Shown: positions 37,636 to 42,150 of the stretch, piece after piece | How positions within the stretch are numbered: position 1 is the first letter of the stretch | Layout of the letters: each line of letters begins with the position of its first letter | Virus record (IMG/VR): IMGVR_UViG_3300026309_000001 | Coordinates: 1 to 42,150 of that record | Reading direction: 5' to 3' (one strand) | DNA length: 42,150 bases | From: a virus | Translations under genes and position numbers: made by a program | Notes under the pieces: model-generated | What the model saw: the letters and a program-made list of their open reading frames with translations, nothing else | Told to the model about the DNA's origin: nothing | Database searches by the model: none

Positions 37636-37844
37636 GCCCCGCCTTCGCCCGCCAGCTCGTCGCCAGCGCGGCATTGCTGCAACCGAGCCCGGCCGACCGG
37701 ATCGTGCTGGCCCGCTGCCAGACCAGGACGGCGCTCGCCTGCCTCTCCGCCGAGACGCCGGACCTGCGGGCGGCGCAAGCGCTGCTGGTCGATGCGCTCG
37801 ATCACATCGAAGGGGCGCTCGCCGTCGGGGAGCCTGCGCCGTGA
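37632..37844 (+). CDS. Small helical early protein
   Basis: 70 residues from the ATG of an ATGA overlap. Ala/Leu-rich helices (FARQLVASAALLQPSPADRIVLARCQTRTALACLSAETPDLRAAQALLVDALDHIEGAL). Function unknown. Confidence 0.5.
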   Translation: MSPAFARQLVASAALLQPSPADRIVLARCQTRTALACLSAETPDLRAAQALLVDALDHIEGALAVGEPAP

Positions 37845-38020
37845 GCATCTTCGACGGGCTGCGCGACTACGAGCCGCTGACGATCACCGCGCCGAGTCGC
37901 CGGCACCCGCATTGGCGTCGCGTTTGGCCGCTCTATGGCCCGGCGCTGCTGATTGCGCTCGGGCTCGGGCTGCTCGCCGGCTCGTGCGCGGCGCTGATCG
38001 TGAGGGAGCTTTGGATATGA
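37841..38020 (+). CDS. 59-residue single-span membrane protein
   Basis: GTG at 37841 in a GTGA overlap. A 30-residue N-terminal part (MSIFDGLRDYEPLTITAPSR), then a membrane helix (about 33-53, PALLIALGLGLLAGSCAALIV). Overlaps the next gene as ATGA. Function unknown. Confidence 0.55.
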   Translation: MSIFDGLRDYEPLTITAPSRRHPHWRRVWPLYGPALLIALGLGLLAGSCAALIVRELWI

Positions 38021-38211
38021 GCGACGACCACAGCCCACAACTCGACCAGCCGCCGCGTTCTCGGATCGAGGCGGCGCTCGAAATCGCGGTGAAGGCGCTG
38101 CGCCAGATCGTCGAGGCCGACATGATTGAGGCTGGCGGCGCATACCGACGATGCGCGCAAGACTCCCTCGACCGCATCGCCATCCTGTGCCCGGAGAAGG
38201 TGAAGCCATGA
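38017..38211 (+). CDS. 64-residue helical early protein
   Basis: ATG at 38017. Central helix RIEAALEIAVKALRQIVEADMIEAGG, then RRCAQDSLDRIAILC. Coupled on both sides by ATGA. Role unknown, but it directly precedes the exonuclease gene. Confidence 0.55.
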   Translation: MSDDHSPQLDQPPRSRIEAALEIAVKALRQIVEADMIEAGGAYRRCAQDSLDRIAILCPEKVKP

Positions 38212-39098
38212 GCGAGCCGCAGCGCGAAGTCCGCGAGATCGGCACAGTCGGTGAGTGGCTGGAGTGGCGCCGACACGACATCACGGCCAGCCGCATCGCC
38301 GCCCTGTTCGACGCGCACCCCTACATGACTCGCGAGGGGATCGCCGCCGCGCTGCGGGCGGAAAGCGGCAACGGCATCCCATCCCCGGCGCTGCGCCGCG
38401 GGCGCATATTGGAGCCGGCCGTCGCCGCGGCGCTTGCCGAGGATCACCCGGACTGGCGGCTCGCGAAAGCCACGACCTATCACCGCCTGACCGATCATCG
38501 GCTCGGCTGCACGCCCGACTATTGGCTCGACGACGACGGGCTCGTCCAGGTCAAGACCGTCGCGCCGCAGGAATGGGAAAAGTGGCAGGGACGGCCGCCC
38601 CTCGCCTACACGCTGCAAACCCTGACCGAATTGCTGGTCACCGGGCGGCAACGCGGAGTGCTGGCGATCATGGTCTGCTCGTCATCCTTCCCGGTGCACG
38701 AGTTTCCCGTGCCGCGGCACCCCGAGGCCGAAGCGAAGATCCTCGCCGCCGTGGCCGAGTGGTGGCGTGCCTGGGAGGCCGGCGAGATCGCCGGGGCGGC
38801 GCCAGCCGCAGAAATCGCCGCCGCGGTCGACGACGGCACGCACATCGATTTGAGCGGCGACAACGCGCTGCCCGGCCTCCTCGCCGAGCGCGCCGAATTA
38901 AAGGCCGTCGCGAGCGGGGCCGAGAAGCGCCTCGCGGAGATCGACGGCGAAATCAAAGCTCGGATCGGCACCGCCCGCACCGCTTGGCTGCCGGGCTGGT
39001 CGATCAGCTACGCCGCGCAGCACCGCAACGAGTTCGTGGTCCCCGCGAAGGACACCCGCGTTCTGAGAGTGAAGCCCAACCAGGAGATTTCGCCATGA
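38208..39098 (+). CDS. YqaJ/lambda-Exo-type recombination exonuclease
   Basis: 296 residues. WLEWRRHDITASRIAALFDAHPYMTREG, RRGRILEPAVAAALAED, and LGCTPDYWLDDDGLVQVKTVAPQEWEKW match YqaJ-family nucleases; E68-like glutamate, the Asp of TPDY and the Q/K of VQVKT form the metal site. It resects double-strand ends to give 3' tails. It is coupled by ATGA to the RecT-like gene, the usual exonuclease-annealase pair. The C-terminal about 80 residues contain a coiled coil. Confidence 0.85.
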   Translation: MSEPQREVREIGTVGEWLEWRRHDITASRIAALFDAHPYMTREGIAAALRAESGNGIPSPALRRGRILEPAVAAALAEDHPDWRLAKATTYHRLTDHRLGCTPDYWLDDDGLVQVKTVAPQEWEKWQGRPPLAYTLQTLTELLVTGRQRGVLAIMVCSSSFPVHEFPVPRHPEAEAKILAAVAEWWRAWEAGEIAGAAPAAEIAAAVDDGTHIDLSGDNALPGLLAERAELKAVASGAEKRLAEIDGEIKARIGTARTAWLPGWSISYAAQHRNEFVVPAKDTRVLRVKPNQEISP

Positions 39099-40021
39099 AC
39101 GACACCGCGATCATGTCGCCCAGCGCGGCGCCCTCCACGATGCGCCGCTCGCTGGTGCCGACGACGTATGCCGAGGCTTTCGACTTCGCGCAGCACCTCT
39201 CAAAATCGAGCATGGTGCCGGCCGAATACCGCGGCAAGCCGGAGAACATCCTGCTGGCGATACAGTGGGGCATGGAGGTCGGCCTCGCCCCGCTCCAGGC
39301 CATCCAGAACATCGCGGTCATCAATGGCAAGCCGAGCGTCTATGGCGACGCGCTGCTGGCGATGGTGAAGGGCTCGCCCGTCTGCGAGGACGTGATCGAG
39401 AGCTTCCAGGGCGACGGCGAAACCCTGACCGCAATCTGCGAGGCGCGCCGCCGGGGCAAGGCCCCGGCCGTCGTCAGGTTCGGCGTTGCCGACGCGAAGA
39501 AAGCCGGGCTGTGGGGGAAGGCTGGCCCCTGGCAGCAATACCCGCGTCGGATGCTGCAGATGCGCGCCCGCGGCTTTGCGCTTCGCGATGCCTTCCCCGA
39601 CGTGCTGCGGGGAGTCATCACCGCAGAGGAGGCGGCCGATTATCCGGTCGATGTCAGCCGGGGCCGCGAGCCTGTCGATGTGACCCCAAAGGCTGATCTC
39701 GACCAATTCGCCAAGGCAGGGGAGACCATCGAGCACGATACCGGGGAGATACGGCCTTTCGAGCCGCCGCCATGGCGTGCGGGGCTTATCGCCGGCGCTC
39801 ACGACAAAACCAAGGAAGGAGAGGCCGCGTTCCGCTCGTGGTATCGGACATTGACGCCAGAGCAAAAAGACGCGCTGAAGGCAGAGCCCGTCACTTGGCT
39901 TGAACTTGCCAGAGCGGCGGACGCCGCAAGGGCCGGAGGGCTTGATGACGAAGACCCCTTCGGCCTCCCGCCGCTAAAGCGCGAGCCGGCCGGGTCGCTG
40001 TCGGAAATGGGGCAGCCTTGA
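39095..40021 (+). CDS. RecT-like single-strand annealing protein
   Basis: 308 residues. PTTYAEAFDFAQHLSKSSMVPAEYRGKPENILLAIQWGMEVGLAPLQAIQNIAVINGKPSVYGDALLAMV is a RecT-type N-terminal core; FGVADAKKAGLWGKAGPWQQYPRRMLQMRARGFALRDAFPDVLRG is also characteristic. It anneals complementary strands in phage recombination with the exonuclease just upstream. The C-terminal 100 residues are less conserved. Confidence 0.85.
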   Translation: MNDTAIMSPSAAPSTMRRSLVPTTYAEAFDFAQHLSKSSMVPAEYRGKPENILLAIQWGMEVGLAPLQAIQNIAVINGKPSVYGDALLAMVKGSPVCEDVIESFQGDGETLTAICEARRRGKAPAVVRFGVADAKKAGLWGKAGPWQQYPRRMLQMRARGFALRDAFPDVLRGVITAEEAADYPVDVSRGREPVDVTPKADLDQFAKAGETIEHDTGEIRPFEPPPWRAGLIAGAHDKTKEGEAAFRSWYRTLTPEQKDALKAEPVTWLELARAADAARAGGLDDEDPFGLPPLKREPAGSLSEMGQP

Positions 40022-40254
40022 CCCGTCTGCGCGCCCCGGCCGCCGACACGCTGGAGCAGCGCCTCGCGCACTCCCTGCGCCTGACCGGCGGCACGATGCG
40101 CCTCACCGTCGTCGTGAAGGACGATTGCGAGCGTGCGCAGGCATTGCGCTACCTCGCCGGCCGGATCGGCGGCCATCTGATCGAGCTCGAAACCCAGGAC
40201 GAGAGCGCGGCGAAGCGGAAGGCCTGGCGCGAGCGGGGAGAGCGGCTTGGCTGA
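40018..40254 (+). CDS. Small early protein, TTG start
   Basis: 78 residues, TTG at 40018 in a TTGA overlap. MRLTVVVKDDCERAQALRYLAGRIGGHLIELETQDESAAKRKAWRERGE suggests a small alpha/beta fold. Function unknown. Confidence 0.55.
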   Translation: MTRLRAPAADTLEQRLAHSLRLTGGTMRLTVVVKDDCERAQALRYLAGRIGGHLIELETQDESAAKRKAWRERGERLG

Positions 40255-40669
40255 GCGACGCCGCACCTTTGCCGAGGACACCAAGGTTCCGGTCACCCGC
40301 ACGCGCGACCAGATCGTCGAGCTGATGAAGCGGGCCGGCGCCGACGCCTTCGTATTCGGAGAAGAGGGCCGCCGCGCGACGATCGGCTTCCGGCTCAACG
40401 GCCGCTATCTGAGATTCACCGTCCCGTTCCCGGAGAAGGCCGGCGACCAGGTCGTCCGGGCGCGCTGGCGAGCCTTGTGGCTGGTCGTAAAGGCGAAGCT
40501 GGAAGCGGTGGCGATCGGGCTCGTGACCATCGAAGAAGCATTCCTCGCCGACACGATGCTCCCCGACCGGCACACCGTCGCCGAGGTCATGGTGCCGCAG
40601 ATCGAGCAAGCCTATCGAGACGGCAAGCTACCGCCGCTGCTGCCCTACTACGGAGACGACCGTGGCTGA
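40247..40669 (+). CDS. Conserved phage protein, function unknown
   Basis: 140 residues, TTG at 40247 (TTGGCTGA overlap). FAEDTKVPVTRTRDQIVELMKRAGADAFVFGEEGRRATIGFRLNGRYLRFTVPFP then RWRALWLVVKAKLEAVAIGLVTIEEAFLADTMLPDRHTVAEVMVPQIEQAYRDGKLPPLLPYY. I recall this protein widely from alphaproteobacterial prophages and mobile elements next to recombination genes, with no proven role. Confidence 0.7.
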   Translation: MAERRRTFAEDTKVPVTRTRDQIVELMKRAGADAFVFGEEGRRATIGFRLNGRYLRFTVPFPEKAGDQVVRARWRALWLVVKAKLEAVAIGLVTIEEAFLADTMLPDRHTVAEVMVPQIEQAYRDGKLPPLLPYYGDDRG

Positions 40670-40916
40670 AAACTGGCGGCCCGGTCAGGGCCTCCCGATA
40701 GAACGCCTTTACGCCTGGGTCGCGACCGAGCCCGATGGCGGCGAGGGCCTATGCTCGGTCACGACGCTGGCGCTCGGCACGATGCCGCTGATCGGCGCCG
40801 ACCGGGAGCGCATCGAGTCGCTGCGGCCGCATGCGGAGATCACCCGCAAGCTGACGGGCTACCCGGTGCGGCTCGTGCGCTTCCTGCGAACTGACGTCAT
40901 GGAGGAGCTGCCGTGA
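40662..40916 (+). CDS. Small conserved protein, function unknown
   Basis: 84 residues, GTG at 40662 (GTGGCTGA overlap). WRPGQGLPIERLYAWVATEPDGGEGLCSVTT, then MPLIGADRERIESLRPHAEITRKLTGYPVRLVRF. The pattern recurs in alphaproteobacterial mobile elements. Role unknown. Confidence 0.65.
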   Translation: MAENWRPGQGLPIERLYAWVATEPDGGEGLCSVTTLALGTMPLIGADRERIESLRPHAEITRKLTGYPVRLVRFLRTDVMEELP

Positions 40917-41170
40917 TGCCGGGGATCTTTGTCCGCGTGCTCCGCGCCGAACAAATCCCGCCACGGCCGCGGCAGCCCGAAGACGGCCTCCCCTGGGGCG
41001 TTCATCCGGTCCTCGACCTGATGAAGATGGTCCTGCTGATCGCGGACACGCAGCGCGACATGGCCCGGCTGGTGACCAAGCGTGACCGGCTGATTTCTAT
41101 TATGGCGATCCTTTGGTGTGTGACCGCGGTCGGCCTTGTGCTGACCGAGACGCTTCGATGGCTGCGCTGA
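40916..41170 (+). CDS. Small protein with C-terminal membrane helix
   Basis: 84 residues from ATG at 40916 (TGATG overlap). Pro-rich soluble part, an amphipathic helix (LDLMKMVLLIADTQRDMARL), then a membrane segment (about 62-80, LISIMAILWCVTAVGLVL). Function unknown. Confidence 0.55.
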   Translation: MPGIFVRVLRAEQIPPRPRQPEDGLPWGVHPVLDLMKMVLLIADTQRDMARLVTKRDRLISIMAILWCVTAVGLVLTETLRWLR

Positions 41171-41955
41171 TGCCGACCTGCAACGCCCAGGGATGCGAGA
41201 AACGCGCCCGTCAGGTGGGCCTCTGTCCAATGCATTACGCCCGCGCTCGCCGACAAGCCAACAAGGCCGCAAATCGGAACTGCACTCTCGGCGGATGTAG
41301 CGAGCCCGTTCACGCGAAAGGGCTTTGCTGGCCGCACTATGCTCGGCTGCGGCGCTATGGTGACCCTCAACGGCGCCCCATCAATCGGCGGGCTAAGCCG
41401 CCGGAAGAACGGTTCTGGGCAAGAGTTCGAAAAGGGGTTGGGTGCTGGGAAATCCCTGGACCCGCCGAGGACTATCCGCAGGTTCACCTAAGCCGAGATG
41501 CCGCCGGTCGCCGCCGCGTGACGCAGGCGCACCGCTTTGTGTGGCAGATGCTGAACGGCGAGATCCCGGCCGGAATGTATATTTGCCATCACTGTGACAA
41601 TCGACGGTGCGTGCGCCCAGATCACCTCTTCCTCGGCACACCGAAAGACAACGTGGCCGACATGGAGGCTAAGGGGCGGGCTCGACGAGTCGGCGCGCAG
41701 GGGGAAAATCACCCCGGGGCAAAACTGACTATCGCACAGGTCGAAGATATTCGGCGACGGTACGCCGAGGGCGCGGCCAGCTACGAGAAACTCGCTGCTG
41801 AGTTCGGTGTCACGGGAGCCGCAATCAGCCTGATCGTGCGGGGGCGCAACTGGCCGAGTCACAACCAGGCGGCCCAACACCGCAAGCAGAACGCGCACCG
41901 GACTCGGCGGGCGAAGAAGGCGAGCGGGGATTTGCTGGAGGACGCGGGCTCGTGA
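41170..41955 (+). CDS. HNH endonuclease with N-terminal zinc fingers and C-terminal HTH
   Basis: 261 residues from ATG at 41170 (TGATG overlap); ATG at 41158 adds four. Two finger-like units (CNAQGCEKRARQVGLCPMHY and CSEPVHAKGLCWPHY) are followed by an HNH_3-type nuclease (AHRFVWQMLNGEIPAGMYICHHCDNRRCVRPDHLFLGTPKDN). Then a C-terminal repeat-like module (GENHPGAKLTIAQVEDIRRRYAEG, LAAEFGVTGAAISLIVRG) acts as an HTH. The same C-terminal plan is seen in the HNH at 19547. Likely a free-standing homing nuclease. Confidence 0.88.
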   Translation: MPTCNAQGCEKRARQVGLCPMHYARARRQANKAANRNCTLGGCSEPVHAKGLCWPHYARLRRYGDPQRRPINRRAKPPEERFWARVRKGVGCWEIPGPAEDYPQVHLSRDAAGRRRVTQAHRFVWQMLNGEIPAGMYICHHCDNRRCVRPDHLFLGTPKDNVADMEAKGRARRVGAQGENHPGAKLTIAQVEDIRRRYAEGAASYEKLAAEFGVTGAAISLIVRGRNWPSHNQAAQHRKQNAHRTRRAKKASGDLLEDAGS

Positions 41956-42150
41956 CGTGCACACCGATCAGAATGCCGGGCGGCGGTGTCGCCATTGTCT
42001 GCGATCGTAGGCGGCGGCGCCGACCGCCGAAATGCCAGATCCCAGGATGCGAGCGGCTTGGCCTGCTACAATGCGACTTCCCGCTGCCCAACGGAAAGAC
42101 CTGCGACAGGTATCTCTGCGCTGACCATGCCGTGCCGCAGGGGCCTAATC
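41952..42150 (+). CDS. Small Cys/His-rich zinc-binding protein, 5' part (gene spans the window ends)
   Basis: GTG at 41952 overlaps the HNH stop (GTGA). The frame runs to the window end and continues at 128-207. The N-terminus MTCTPIRMPGGGVAIVCDRRRRRRPP is basic and Arg-rich, then the zinc-binding cysteines begin. Bases from 42024 duplicate 1-127. Confidence 0.75.
   Translation, partial: MTCTPIRMPGGGVAIVCDRRRRRRPPKCQIPGCERLGLLQCDFPLPNGKTCDRYLCADHAVPQGPN
42024..42150. repeat. Terminal direct repeat, copy 2
   Basis: Identical to 1-127; see the first copy. Removing one copy gives a 42,023-bp circle. Confidence 0.9.

Noticed and set aside
1-42150. CRISPR array or diversity-generating retroelement
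   Set aside because: No regularly spaced direct repeats and no reverse-transcriptase gene were seen, although the podovirus-type layout made a DGR worth checking.

Overview
The window is a complete, high-GC temperate phage genome, or its excised circular prophage form. Bases 1-127 are repeated exactly at 42024-42150, so the unit length is 42,023 bp and one gene runs across the artificial ends. Gene content points to a short-tailed (podovirus-type) phage. There is a P22-type portal, a P22 gp10-like packaged-DNA stabilisation protein, a capsid and head-tail adaptor of the phage SU10 type and several internal virion proteins. No tape measure, tail tube or sheath gene was seen. The high GC content, GTG/TTG starts and a tRNA-derived attachment site of alphaproteobacterial flavour suggest an alphaproteobacterial host, possibly Hyphomicrobiales; this is inference.

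Layout. (1) A lambda-like switch sits at 35.5-36.9 kb: an XRE repressor on the + strand (35841-36221) faces a Cro-like gene on the - strand (35524-35763). Four 13-bp dyads of form CTGC-N5-GCAG lie at two early promoters. (2) The rightward early operon runs from 36847 through the window end and on to 1684. It holds many small proteins, a YqaJ-type exonuclease and RecT-like annealing pair, an HNH nuclease, an excisionase-like HTH protein and a tyrosine integrase. It ends at a candidate attP (1667-1884) carrying the 3' half of a tRNA gene. (3) Three + strand accessory genes occupy 1958-3137. (4) The leftward early/replication genes lie at 35763-32531 and include a replisome-organiser-like protein. 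(5) The leftward late operon runs from about 32.4 kb down to 3134: a leader with promoter and terminator, an unknown gene, a serine recombinase, KTSC and other small genes, TerS, TerL, small genes, a DNA methyltransferase, portal, scaffold, major capsid, HNH, decoration-like and appendage-like proteins, adaptor, gp10-like protein, internal virion proteins including a peptidoglycan hydrolase, a tail fibre, holin-like protein, endolysin, lipoprotein, HNH and a membrane protein. Most junctions are ATGA, GTGA, TTGA or TGATG overlaps, so translation is coupled along the operon.

Points that stand out. TerL is frameshifted exactly in its Walker A motif, and a small zinc-ribbon gene nearby has a single-base frameshift. 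A 75-bp perfect inverted duplication brackets the capsid block, and a serine recombinase is encoded elsewhere in the genome. The tail fibre has a signal peptide, an intramolecular-chaperone autoprotease domain and a C-terminal membrane segment. A gene beside the repressor encodes a predicted exported protein whose C-terminus copies a 31-residue segment of the virion peptidoglycan-hydrolase protein, which makes it a candidate superinfection-exclusion factor. All functions are read from sequence patterns and recalled families; no database search was run.
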